Shown: positions 8,806 through 16,759 of the stretch, one piece after another | Layout: each line of letters begins with the position of its first letter | Position numbering within the stretch: the first letter of the stretch is position 1 | Source of the DNA: Desulfosporosinus sp. OT | Lineage (GTDB): Bacteria > Bacillota > Desulfitobacteriia > Desulfitobacteriales > Desulfitobacteriaceae | DNA: 64,000 nucleotides | Assembly: GCF_000224515.1 (NCBI RefSeq) | Contig: NZ_AGAF01000148.1 | Location: 1 to 64,000 of the forward strand | Reading direction: 5' to 3' | Made by a program: the position numbers and the translations under genes | Notes under the pieces: model-generated | The model's database searches: none | What the model saw: only the letters and a program-made list of their open reading frames with translations | What the model was told of the DNA's origin: nothing

Positions 8806-9951
8806 GTGGAAAACTACAAAATTTTACATATTATAGGTGGGGGAGAAATTGGTGGGGCTGAACAGCATGTATTATCTTTGCTTAATGGTTTAAATGGGTC
8901 TCGTTTTTCCCCTCATCTGGCCTGCCTTACACCCGGGCCTTTTGCAGCCCTTGCCCGTGAAAGCAATATCTCAACTCGAACCTTCCCCATGCACTTCCCT
9001 ATAGATCTATCCCCAATGCCCGGTCTCCTGCGTTGGGCTCAGCATAAAGGGATAAATCTTATTCATACTCATGGTTCCAGAGCAAATCTTCTAGGCCGCC
9101 TTGGCGCAAAATGGTTAGGACTCCCCTGTTTGACTACGGTGCATAGCTCCCTTGCCCATGATTATCTTTCACCCTGGTCTGCTCGCCTAGCTTTAGGACT
9201 AGACCGCCTTACCCTGCCCCTGACGTCTGGGATTATCACTGTATCTGAACATTTAGCACAAGAAGTCGCGTCAAGAGGCGGTCAGAACATAGAGACAATT
9301 TATAATGGCCAATCTCCCCTGGCGTTTAATGATCCAGCAAATTCTCGCCACCAGTTCCGCAAAGAATGGAAAATCCCATCTGATGCACTTGTCGTTGGAT
9401 CTATTGGACGACTCCATCCTACAAAAGGACATACTTATTTGATTAAAGCTGCGATTCAACTGCGCTTAAAGTTTCCAAACCTTCATCTTTTGCTCATTGG
9501 AGACGGTCCCTTTCGCCAGGCTCTGGAATCTGAACTTAGCCATAACCTGATTCCCTATACTTTGACTGGCTACCTCCCCCGCGCCTACGATGCACTTCCA
9601 GCCATGGACCTTTTTGTCTTGCCCTCGGTCAGCGAAGGCATGGGATTAGTCCTTCTTGAAGCAATGAAAGCCGGAGTTCCTATAGTGGCTAGTTCTGTTG
9701 GAGGAATTCCGGAAGTCGTTCGCGCTGGAAAAGATGGATTGCTCGTTCCTCCAGGGGATGTGGCTGGGTTCACAAAAGCATGTGCTTCTATAATTGAAAA
9801 CCCAGATTTAACAAAGTCCCTTGTTCTCTCCGGCCATGACCGCTGGCCCAAGTTTTCTATTGAAACTATGGTTCGAGAAACCGAACAAGTTTACACCCGC
9901 TTGCTTGATAACTTCACTCGACCCATCAAAAGAGAAGAATGCTTCAAATGA
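8806..9951 (+). CDS. Glycosyltransferase family 4 (GT-B fold)
   Basis: A 381-residue retaining glycosyltransferase. The N-terminal half starts ILHIIGGGEIGGAEQHVL (glycine-rich acceptor loop) and contains THGSRANLLGR; the C-terminal donor domain has VGSIGRLHPTKGH, LIGDGPF and the E-X7-E motif region SEGMGLVLLEAMKAGVPIVASSVGG. It transfers a sugar from a nucleotide donor to a lipid or glycan acceptor at the inner membrane face. Start is GTG at 8806 with a weak GAAGGGAAG site. It is divergent from fabZ and convergent with rsgI, and shares a perfect terminator palindrome with the latter. Confidence 0.9.
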   Translation: MENYKILHIIGGGEIGGAEQHVLSLLNGLNGSRFSPHLACLTPGPFAALARESNISTRTFPMHFPIDLSPMPGLLRWAQHKGINLIHTHGSRANLLGRLGAKWLGLPCLTTVHSSLAHDYLSPWSARLALGLDRLTLPLTSGIITVSEHLAQEVASRGGQNIETIYNGQSPLAFNDPANSRHQFRKEWKIPSDALVVGSIGRLHPTKGHTYLIKAAIQLRLKFPNLHLLLIGDGPFRQALESELSHNLIPYTLTGYLPRAYDALPAMDLFVLPSVSEGMGLVLLEAMKAGVPIVASSVGGIPEVVRAGKDGLLVPPGDVAGFTKACASIIENPDLTKSLVLSGHDRWPKFSIETMVRETEQVYTRLLDNFTRPIKREECFK

Positions 9952-9999
9952 CGATAACAAGAGGAGTTGAGCGAAATCGCTCAACTCCTCTTGTTATCG
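9952..9999. terminator. Perfect 48-nt palindrome, bidirectional terminator candidate
   Basis: Arms 9952-9974 and 9977-9999 are exact complements over 23 pairs with a 2-nt centre. It begins immediately after the TGA of the plus-strand glycosyltransferase (9949-9951) and contains the stop and last five codons of rsgI on the other strand. There is no clear U-tract on either side, so it may act as an extended hairpin 3' end rather than a standard intrinsic terminator. Confidence 0.7.
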
Positions 10000-11171
10000 A
10001 CCTGGTGTTCGTCTCTAGCGCTCTTGTCATTCATTTTCCCCTTATCTTGACGCTCAGGAATTTTATAGACAGGAATTACCTGATGCCTAGTATTCCAGGG
10101 ATCAGGTATAGGTGCTAGGACTGGAACGTTGTCGTTGTCCTGCTCTTTTGTTCGCTTCATCCCTTTATTCACACTGTTCTTAGTTGCATCCGATTCTTTA
10201 CTCTGTGCTTGACCATGTCCTTTTCCCTTATTATTTTCCTGGTCCTTCTGCCAATTCTTAGTTTCCTCTTGCTCCTGCTCTTTACCGTTATCTCTCCCTC
10301 CATTAGGAATCTTGAGCAGAGAGGATGGTTTATTGGTCAATCCTGAATCTTGCTTCGAAGCCCCTGACCTACGCGGTGAACCAGTTTGAGGCTCTTTCTT
10401 CGCTACCTTGATTTGCTCTTGAACCTGTGGGTTTTCTAGTAACCTAACCCGTTCTGATGTATCTTTTAGTTTTAGTTTATCCGATTGTGTTACGACCCCT
10501 GCCTTTTGAGCTGTCTCCCATAGTCCATACTCCCCTAATGACAAATCTCCCTTTTGCGCTAACTCTCGATCCTGAGGAGTAAGAGGGAAGACCGCAACTT
10601 GAGGTGTCAACCCTTTTTTCTCAACTGTCTCTGTAACCCATGAAGTAATTTGAGTTTCGTTGAGTTCCTTAGGCATTTGATCTAAGGTTTTATCACTCAT
10701 CGGCGAATATCCGACCATAACCCACCGCTGCTCAGAGTTAAGATATTTTTGATCAAAGGCCTCGGTAACTATTTGTTCTAAAACCTCATCAATTGGTTTA
10801 CCCGTTAAGTCAACACGACTTAGCATACGCTTTGCATCCTCATTCTGCGTGTTAAACTTTAATAAGTGACCTTGGGCATCCAGAGTAAATTGCACACTAG
10901 GATTAATATCAACTGAGAGCATCGCTACAGCGGTTGGCGTTTGATATAGGTTCCACCCCAAGAGAGCAACAAAAATCAAAAGAAACATCGCTGCAACTCC
11001 AGCCCATAGGCGTAACCCCCTAAAAAAATCTCTCGCGTTATGTTGGATTTCTATTTCTTCACCCACCTCAGCAAGGAGCCGACTGCGGATTTTGCGAAAG
11101 CTTCCGTCCGTTCCCAAAACAGTGTAATGCAAATCGGACTTTTCTATCACTACAGCTTTCATTTTGCTCAT
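9981..11171 (-). CDS. rsgI: RsgI-type transmembrane anti-sigma factor of SigI
   Basis: Membrane protein that holds SigI inactive until an outside signal triggers its cleavage. The 396 residues comprise an N-terminal RsgI domain (about 1-50, KAVVIEKSDLHYTVLGTDGSF), one membrane span (about 54-76), an outside domain with the conserved DINPS motif (Asn90-Pro91, the family's self-cleavage site) and a long polar tail rich in Q, E, K and N without a recognisable sugar-binding module. The start overlaps the sigI stop by 4 nt. In B. subtilis the pair answers heat; in cellulolytic clostridia it answers polysaccharides. The signal here is unknown. Confidence 0.9.
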   Translation of the reverse strand: MSKMKAVVIEKSDLHYTVLGTDGSFRKIRSRLLAEVGEEIEIQHNARDFFRGLRLWAGVAAMFLLIFVALLGWNLYQTPTAVAMLSVDINPSVQFTLDAQGHLLKFNTQNEDAKRMLSRVDLTGKPIDEVLEQIVTEAFDQKYLNSEQRWVMVGYSPMSDKTLDQMPKELNETQITSWVTETVEKKGLTPQVAVFPLTPQDRELAQKGDLSLGEYGLWETAQKAGVVTQSDKLKLKDTSERVRLLENPQVQEQIKVAKKEPQTGSPRRSGASKQDSGLTNKPSSLLKIPNGGRDNGKEQEQEETKNWQKDQENNKGKGHGQAQSKESDATKNSVNKGMKRTKEQDNDNVPVLAPIPDPWNTRHQVIPVYKIPERQDKGKMNDKSARDEHQVDNKRS

Positions 11172-11881
11172 CCCTTTGCCTTCCTTTCCTGAGGGAGTAC
11201 ATATTCGCGCAAATAAACATAGTCATATTGATTAGCAATAAGTAAAGCAACCGCTAAAATGTACTTTCTTCCCCGTTCTAGTACCTTCGGGTGAATTTTA
11301 GTTTTCAAAGCTAATGCTTGCATGGGGACCTTCCCCTTTCGTTCAACCTGAAGCCACAACTCAGGGTCACTGGCTAATTCTCGAGCCGCAGTGAGTAGCG
11401 TTTCTCGAGAATCCCGATGTTTTGGGGAAGCCGCAACCAGGTCCTGAAAGGTAAGCTGTAACTTTGCCAAGGCTTTAGAGAATTGTTCAATTTCTGCTGC
11501 CCGTTCGCTGTTCTGCTCTTGCTCCCGAAATTCATCTAAACCAAGATGGACATCAATTCCACGTCCAACGTCCTCTTGATCCAGAGAGATTGCCTGCCTC
11601 AAGCGCTGCCTGCGATAATAATCAATCAACCGTCGTTTCATTAAAACCCGTGCATAGGCTAAAAATGGTACACCTTTATCCAATTCAAATAGATCGATCG
11701 CTTCATTGAAAACGATCAGCGCTTCTGATAATTCGTCATCTTTACCCCATTCTAGAGAACGATAACACGCCTGGCTCGCCACATGACGAATAAACGCCTG
11801 AGATTCAGCCAAAAACCCTTCTCGGGCTTCTAGGTCCTCTTTCAAGCGCTGCCACGTCCATTGTTCTTCCCATACTGGCAT
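11168..11881 (-). CDS. sigI: RNA polymerase sigma factor SigI
   Basis: Alternative sigma-70 family factor. The 237-residue protein shows a region 2 (DDELSEALIVFNEAIDLFELDKGVPFLAYARVLMKRRLIDYYRRQ) and the SigI-specific C-terminal domain in place of a usual region 4, ending YVLPQERKAKG. Start ATG at 11881 with AGGGGGAAG upstream. The gene overlaps rsgI, the usual arrangement that lets the anti-sigma factor be made in step. It lies 43 nt after the tagA-type gene; a sequence at 11905-11933 resembles a SigI-type promoter and may give autoregulation. Confidence 0.93.
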   Translation of the reverse strand: MPVWEEQWTWQRLKEDLEAREGFLAESQAFIRHVASQACYRSLEWGKDDELSEALIVFNEAIDLFELDKGVPFLAYARVLMKRRLIDYYRRQRLRQAISLDQEDVGRGIDVHLGLDEFREQEQNSERAAEIEQFSKALAKLQLTFQDLVAASPKHRDSRETLLTAARELASDPELWLQVERKGKVPMQALALKTKIHPKVLERGRKYILAVALLIANQYDYVYLREYVLPQERKAKG

Positions 11882-11924
11882 GCTTACTTCCCCCTACTCT
11901 CCAATACGAAGCAGATTCTCCCTT

Positions 11925-12650
11925 TTAGGGGGTCTTCTGAAAGAATCTCTGCCAAAGCACCTTAAATACAAAGCGTGGTAGAACCGTTTGCCGTTTCCAA
12001 CGCCAAGGCTCTTTCCACAAGCGATAGAGCCATTCAACATGAAGATCTTGGATGCGTTTTGGCGCACGGACCACTGTTCCAGCTAACGCATCGAAACTTC
12101 CTCCAACTCCAATACTCACACTTGCCAATCGTGGATGTTCAGAAATCCAATATTCCTGACGGGGAGCGCCTAATCCGACGAACAAGAGATCAGGTCGAAA
12201 GCGGCGTATTTCTTCTAACACATGAGGCTCTTCTTCAGAGTTAAAGTAACCATGCCAAGCTTTACATACAATCTCAGGGTATTCACTGGAAACTCGATAC
12301 ATTGCCTGTTCGGCTACTCCTGGTTTTCCTCCTAGAAAGAAGAGTCGCCATTTCCCCGCATTAGAGACTGGAAATAAAGCTTGAACTAAATCAATCCCAG
12401 TTACCCGTTCATAAACAGGAGTTCTTAACCTCCGGGCAGCCCAAACCACCCCAATTCCATCGGCTGTTACAATTTCTGCGGAGTTAATTAGTTCCCTTAG
12501 TCGAAGATCTCGGATTGAAGCATAGATCATTTCAGGATTAGCCGTAACCACTCGTATCGGCACCTGACTCGCTATCGCTTGACCGATCTGCTCTACTGTC
12601 TCTGGCATGGAATAGGTATCTACGGTTATCCCCAGAATATTGACCCTCAT
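11925..12650 (-). CDS. WecG/TagA/CpsF family glycosyltransferase
   Basis: GT26 family enzyme that transfers N-acetylmannosamine(uronate) to a lipid-linked GlcNAc acceptor, the step that commits to teichoic acid or related polymer synthesis (TarA/TagA). The 241 residues include VTANPEMIYAS, ADGIGVVWAAR, FFLGGKPGVAEQA, LFVGLGAPRQEYWI and GVGGSFDALAGTVVRAPKR, all typical. The ATG at 12650 (MRVNILGITVD) has AAGGGAAGG upstream; the open frame runs on to 12803 into repeat DNA but that part is not family-like. The wecB epimerase at 26-27 kb could supply its ManNAc donor. Confidence 0.9.
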   Translation of the reverse strand: MRVNILGITVDTYSMPETVEQIGQAIASQVPIRVVTANPEMIYASIRDLRLRELINSAEIVTADGIGVVWAARRLRTPVYERVTGIDLVQALFPVSNAGKWRLFFLGGKPGVAEQAMYRVSSEYPEIVCKAWHGYFNSEEEPHVLEEIRRFRPDLLFVGLGAPRQEYWISEHPRLASVSIGVGGSFDALAGTVVRAPKRIQDLHVEWLYRLWKEPWRWKRQTVLPRFVFKVLWQRFFQKTP

Positions 12651-12709
12651 AAATTGACCTTCCCTTTCTGAGTCACTGTCTTTGACAGTTCGTACTTGCT
12701 CCCTTGAGA

Positions 12710-13092
12710 GAGGAAGTGTCTTAGCATCTACGGCACGAAAGTATGCGTCAGCTGCTCTGTGCCTTCGGCGATACTCTCCACCGGAGACTATCGTGATCGA
12801 CACGCTCCATTGCTATTCACTTGTCGCTAAGGCCAAAACGCAAACCCTCTGGGCTGTCCTGGTCGAATGCTATGCCATTCTTGGCGCATTCGACACTAGG
12901 AACATCCTTGTTCCGTCGCATGTGTGTCGCTCCTTGCCATCCAAGAAGGCTAATACGTGCGAAGACAGTGTCTTCGGGCACCGCGACATCAGTCCATCCA
13001 TGGACAAGTCCCGTTGCGTTTCTTAACGCCTTATCGTCTGCGCTCATTGACGCAATCCCACTAAAGTGCTCTCTAAGCTAAGAAACTTCCTC
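12710..13092. repeat. Long copy of a MITE-like element with 16-bp terminal inverted repeats
   Basis: The ends are GAGGAAGTGTCTTAGC (12710-12725) and the complement of GAGGAAGTTTCTTAGC (13077-13092). The same ends bound a 91-bp element at 29778-29868, with matching inner sequence next to both ends (CCATTGCTATTC and GACGCAAT.CCACTAAAGTGC). This copy carries about 290 bp more in the middle, including a hairpin near 12768-12797 and a module at 12941-12978 that recurs at 55.1 and 60.5 kb. The 636-nt gap 12651-13286 holds no credible gene. Confidence 0.7.
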
Positions 13093-13286
13093 TGTGCTGG
13101 GGTCGACGGGGTTCGGAACCTGAAATCAAATAGGGGACAGTTCTAACTTTCTGCTCCAAGAGCAGTTGTAAAATTAATTGAGAAAGTCCAAGGATAACAA
13201 CCCTTACCCGAACAGATTCTCTATTCGGATTAGAACACTATCCTCGGACATTTCAAGTTTATATTTAGGATTCTAGCGCCATCCTT

Positions 13287-14273
13287 TTATTTAAAACATC
13301 CGTTTAATACCTTGCCTGTACCCAAGGCCACACTGGATATTGGATCTTCGGCTATGCTAACCGGCAATCCAGTCTCTCGGGACACACGCTGGTCAAAGCC
13401 ATACATTAAGGCTCCTCCCCCAGTCATTACAATTCCTTTGTCAAGAATATCCGAGGCTAACTCAGGAGGGGTACGTTCTAAAACTTCTTTCACTCCAGCG
13501 ACAATCGCCTCTATGGATTCCTCAAGGGCAACAAAACACTCTTGAGAATTGACTTTGACTGTTTTAGGTAAACCTGTAATCAAATCCCTACCGCGAACAT
13601 CAATGAACGCCGCTGGACGGCCCTCAGGTATTGCTGAACCCACCGCCATTTTAATTTCTTCAGCAGTACGTTCTCCGATCATGAGATTATGTTCACGGCG
13701 TATATACCGAGTAATAGCTTCATCAAATTTATCTCCACCAACGCGAAGACTACGTTTAGCTACTATGCCATTAAGCGAGAGCACCGCAATATCTGTTGTG
13801 CCCCCACCAATATCTACGACCATACTTCCGGTTGGACCAAAAATATCCAACCCCGCGCCCAAGGCTGCAGCATATGGTTCTTCTACCACTTTTACATCTT
13901 TGGCTCCAGCCTGATATGCTGCCTGCTTAACTGCTCGTTGTTCTACTTCTGTTACTCCTGAAGGAATACAAACTACAACACGAGTTTTGAAAAAAGGCCA
14001 GCGCTTGGCGCCCGCTTTCTCCAGAAAATATTTTAACATTAGCTCCGTGGTCTGATAATCAGCGATCACACCATCACGCATCGGACGTACGGCGACAATA
14101 TTCCCCGGTGTTCGCCCGATCATTAACCGTGCTTCTTCTCCTACAGCAATTCGTTTATTGGTATTACGGTCAATGGCGATTACAGAAGGCTCATGTAACA
14201 CAATTCCTTTTCCTTTAGCATAAACCAAGACACTAGCTGTTCCCAGATCTATTCCTAAATCTATTCCAAACAT
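13287..14273 (-). CDS. mbl: Rod-shape determining protein Mbl (MreB family)
   Basis: Actin-like ATPase that forms membrane-bound filaments guiding lateral wall synthesis. The 328 residues contain the phosphate-binding loops GIDLGTASVLVY and VVDIGGGTTDIAVLSL, RVGGDKFDEAI and the adenosine motif GIVMTGGGALMYGFD. The ATG at 14273 (MFGIDLG) was chosen by family alignment; a frame from 14300 adds nine unlikely residues. It follows spoIIID, the same neighbour as mbl in B. subtilis, which is why I prefer Mbl to MreB or MreBH; sequence alone does not separate these paralogues. Confidence 0.88.
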   Translation of the reverse strand: MFGIDLGIDLGTASVLVYAKGKGIVLHEPSVIAIDRNTNKRIAVGEEARLMIGRTPGNIVAVRPMRDGVIADYQTTELMLKYFLEKAGAKRWPFFKTRVVVCIPSGVTEVEQRAVKQAAYQAGAKDVKVVEEPYAAALGAGLDIFGPTGSMVVDIGGGTTDIAVLSLNGIVAKRSLRVGGDKFDEAITRYIRREHNLMIGERTAEEIKMAVGSAIPEGRPAAFIDVRGRDLITGLPKTVKVNSQECFVALEESIEAIVAGVKEVLERTPPELASDILDKGIVMTGGGALMYGFDQRVSRETGLPVSIAEDPISSVALGTGKVLNGCFK

Positions 14274-14340
14274 TGATGGAGATACCCCTTTCGTCATCAT
14301 AGCTTGTCCAATTATATATGTTTATATAAACAAATAGCAC

Positions 14341-14360
14341 AATCTCCCTCGCGGGAGATT
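14341..14360 (-). terminator. Small hairpin between spoIIID and mbl
   Basis: Arms 14341-14348 and 14353-14360 pair perfectly over 8 nt with a 4-nt loop. The following minus-strand sequence (GTGCTATTTGTTT) is only moderately U-rich, so termination may be partial. Confidence 0.45.
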
Positions 14361-14480
14361 CGCTATTATTTGTTAGTACTAAAATCATTCGTGATAAAAT
14401 CTCTAATCCCTTTTTGCTTTTCAACTTTTTTGGCATTCTTCTACAAATTTCTTATGCTGATCACATTCTAAATTTCGTTT

Positions 14481-14729
14481 TTAATTTTCCTGGTATTTTT
14501 TCCGGGTCGCCTCGCCTCCTCGAATATGCCGTTCGGCCTTATTGGTCTCAAGAATATGCTTTACTTCCATGGACAGTTTCTCATTTACCAGGGGTAGTCG
14601 TTCAGTCACATCTTTATGCACCGTCGATTTCGAAACACCGAAAACATCAGCCGTTTGCCTCACCGTTGCACTCGATTCCAATATGTAAGTCCCAATATCG
14701 AGCACCCGTTTGCGTATATATTCTTGCAC
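14481..14729 (-). CDS. spoIIID: Sporulation transcriptional regulator SpoIIID
   Basis: Small DNA-binding regulator of mother-cell genes during sporulation. The 82-residue product opens VQEYIRKRVLDIGTYILESSATVRQTADVFGVSKSTVHKDVTERL, which matches the SpoIIID helix-turn-helix with its basic C-terminal helix (HIRGGEATRKKY). The start is a GTG at 14729 with GGAGGG 6 nt upstream; longer frames to 14792 extend past the family start. It lies between the SpoIIQ-like gene and mbl, the arrangement known in B. subtilis and Clostridia. Expression from a SigE-type promoter is expected but I did not identify one. Confidence 0.96.
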   Translation of the reverse strand: MQEYIRKRVLDIGTYILESSATVRQTADVFGVSKSTVHKDVTERLPLVNEKLSMEVKHILETNKAERHIRGGEATRKKYQEN

Positions 14730-14866
14730 ACAGAGCCCTCCTTCGTCCACAAGCGTACTACATTTATATGCATACTCGATAAAAAAAGACATCCATAAAA
14801 GGATGTCCTCATTTGGTAAATACTGTGTTGTTTATCTTAAGACCGCAATTTATAAATAATAACCTA

Positions 14867-15553
14867 CTAGGGCCTTTGCACTTCATTATCATGCCATACT
14901 TCGTAATGAAGTTGCGTACGATCATTTTGTCCTTCTGCTCCTGGGAAGAATCCAACCTGTCCAAGCGCCCCTTGATTCACTACTATCTCACCCACATGCA
15001 CACGAAGATTATCCAACCCCCCATAAGTGACCAACCAACCTTCACCACAGTCTAAAGTCACTTGCTGACCTAAGATTGGGTCTAATCCTATAGAAACAAC
15101 TTTCCCTCCATGTGTTGCTCGGATTACTGTCCCTTCTGGTTCTGCGTAGTCCACACCGGCATGAAAGATGTAACTCTCAAGAGTTTCTGAATAATAGCTC
15201 CCTACATCGCGCAAAATTTTCCCCTGCACTGGACTGGGGAAATCCTTAATACTCCAATTTTTTTCACCCATGTCTGTCGGTTCATGCACAAGCCTTAATC
15301 CTTCCGAGGGTTCTTGAGCCTTTACAGAACCTGCAGAAACGTCTGCCTGAGTATCCACAGTCGTTCTTTGTATCGTTTGAGTTTGGTTACCTTCTGAGAC
15401 GGCTTGGGTTGTCTGACTTGGCAACTTGGTTGCTCTCTCTTGGATAGAGATTGATGAGGAACTTAGATATCCTTTAAATATTATTAGACCACTCACTAAA
15501 AGAGTTGCGCTCCAGACCAAGATCCAACCTTTAGACCTTTTCCAATAATTCAC
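14867..15553 (-). CDS. spoIIQ: SpoIIQ-like M23 (LytM) family protein, catalytic histidines missing
   Basis: Membrane-anchored LytM-fold protein, probably the forespore partner of SpoIIIAH in the engulfment channel. The 228 residues have one N-terminal membrane span (WILVWSATLLVSGLIIF), a polar linker and a C-terminal M23 domain. The zinc ligands of HAGVD and the final His of QLHYE are kept, but the catalytic His of YGHL is Gly (YGGL) and the first His of HxH is Gln. The protein is therefore probably a structural, not hydrolytic, LytM domain. The GTG at 15553 has AGGTG 6 nt upstream. It stands between spoIID and spoIIID, which supports the SpoIIQ call. Confidence 0.8.
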   Translation of the reverse strand: MNYWKRSKGWILVWSATLLVSGLIIFKGYLSSSSISIQERATKLPSQTTQAVSEGNQTQTIQRTTVDTQADVSAGSVKAQEPSEGLRLVHEPTDMGEKNWSIKDFPSPVQGKILRDVGSYYSETLESYIFHAGVDYAEPEGTVIRATHGGKVVSIGLDPILGQQVTLDCGEGWLVTYGGLDNLRVHVGEIVVNQGALGQVGFFPGAEGQNDRTQLHYEVWHDNEVQRP

Positions 15554-15632
15554 TCGACTCACCTCAAATCTAGCCTTGCCGAATGCCGCAACTTTTAGAC
15601 GCCTCTTCTCAATGAAACAATTTCATAAATCT

Positions 15633-16574
15633 CTAACGCTTATATCCTAACGCCATAAGCTTTGTACCCGGATAATAATGAGCCAGAATCTCTTCAACTT
15701 TCTTATTTTTTTTAGCCAAATCATTGGCTCCCCATTGCGACATCCCTACTGCGTGCCCATTACCATATGCTGTTATAATTAAGCGCTCAGGTTGAACAAC
15801 CCATTCGATATCTGTTGAGGGGAGTCCAAGTAACGTTCTGAGCTGAGTTGCGAGATATACTTTGCCTAACAAACGTACGCTCTTGACTCTTCCGACCGTC
15901 GTTCGGCTTAATACTTGAATATCTTCAGAATTCATAGACTGTGGAGATCCCTTGATTCCTAATTTCTTGTACAACTCTGTTGGCGTAAAACCAAAGCTTT
16001 TTATATAACGCTCTAAATTTTCTTCACCTGAACTAACATTTTGCAGATATGGACGAGGCGAACTCCACACCTCCTCAGATCGCTCGGTTGGCTTTCTTCC
16101 GCTACTGCTATGATAAAAGGCATCGATATATTCACCATTGGCAACGAGAACCTGGCCGCGCGTTTCACTCACTGCTTTTTGCAATCTGCCTCGATACCGC
16201 CAGTAATTAAACCATCCCCATTTGGCCTTCATTTGTGTGTCCGACAACCAAGCTTGGGTTTGAACCGTTGTATCAACATCATATCCAATATCTGAACTAT
16301 TTTTTTGGCCTAGTCGCTTTGCTGCATAGGTTCGAGCCGCGACTGCCTGAGCTTTTAAGGCTTCAATCTCAAATTCTGCAGGCATCTCTGCAGCAACAAC
16401 CCCTAAGAGATAGTCCTCCAGTGCTATTTTTACCACTTCCCCGCTAGGCATTAATATACGAATTTGTACATCATCGGTTATGACCTTCTCTTTCTGCCAA
16501 CGTAAGATACTCCACGGAATTACAAATACAATACAAAGCGATAATGCAATGAGCCATACCCATTCTTTTTTCAT
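15633..16574 (-). CDS. spoIID: Stage II sporulation protein D (peptidoglycan transglycosylase)
   Basis: Lytic transglycosylase that trims peptidoglycan during engulfment of the forespore. The 313-residue protein has an N-terminal membrane anchor (WVWLIALSLCIVFVIPW) and the SpoIID core with LEDYLLGVVAAEMPAEF (catalytic Glu63), LKAQAVAARTYA, FYHSSSGRKPTERSEEVW and a C-terminal GNGHAVGMSQWGANDLAKKNK. The ATG at 16574 has AGGAGG 5 nt upstream; the frame continuing to 16712 is spurious and runs into the murA terminator. Neighbours murA and spoIIQ/spoIIID match the conserved sporulation block. Confidence 0.95.
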   Translation of the reverse strand: MKKEWVWLIALSLCIVFVIPWSILRWQKEKVITDDVQIRILMPSGEVVKIALEDYLLGVVAAEMPAEFEIEALKAQAVAARTYAAKRLGQKNSSDIGYDVDTTVQTQAWLSDTQMKAKWGWFNYWRYRGRLQKAVSETRGQVLVANGEYIDAFYHSSSGRKPTERSEEVWSSPRPYLQNVSSGEENLERYIKSFGFTPTELYKKLGIKGSPQSMNSEDIQVLSRTTVGRVKSVRLLGKVYLATQLRTLLGLPSTDIEWVVQPERLIITAYGNGHAVGMSQWGANDLAKKNKKVEEILAHYYPGTKLMALGYKR

Positions 16575-16649
16575 TTGATCCTCCTGCGGTACAAGCATTT
16601 TGCTTAAATCTATGCAGAAAAGGTAAAGAATATGGCAGTCAAAGGGTAC

Positions 16650-16691
16650 AAAAAGGACAAGGAATAGTTTAATCTGTTCCTTGTCCTTTTT
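16650..16691. terminator. Terminator between murA and spoIID
   Basis: Arms 16650-16664 and 16677-16691 pair perfectly over 15 nt with a 12-nt loop; the A-run and T-run at the ends make it usable in both directions. It lies 69 nt past the murA stop and shows spoIID has its own promoter. Confidence 0.88.
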
Positions 16692-16759
16692 ATTGCCTCT
16701 ATATTTTCTCATACATAATTAAGTAATTTCTAAAGATGCACCGCCACTTCGCCCACTCT

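Noticed and set aside
12682..13081. Overlapping open frames of 76-114 codons in the spacer before the tagA-type gene
   Set aside because: They lie in the inverted-repeat element, on both strands, with no ribosome site and no recognisable product.
13125..13160. AGGGGACAGTTC-type sequence after the MITE-like element, seen near REP-associated transposases in some genomes
   Set aside because: Too short and no transposase gene or second copy in the window to support an association.
14414..14782. 122-codon plus-strand frame
   Set aside because: Covers spoIIID in antisense; spoIIID has a clear helix-turn-helix and ribosome site.
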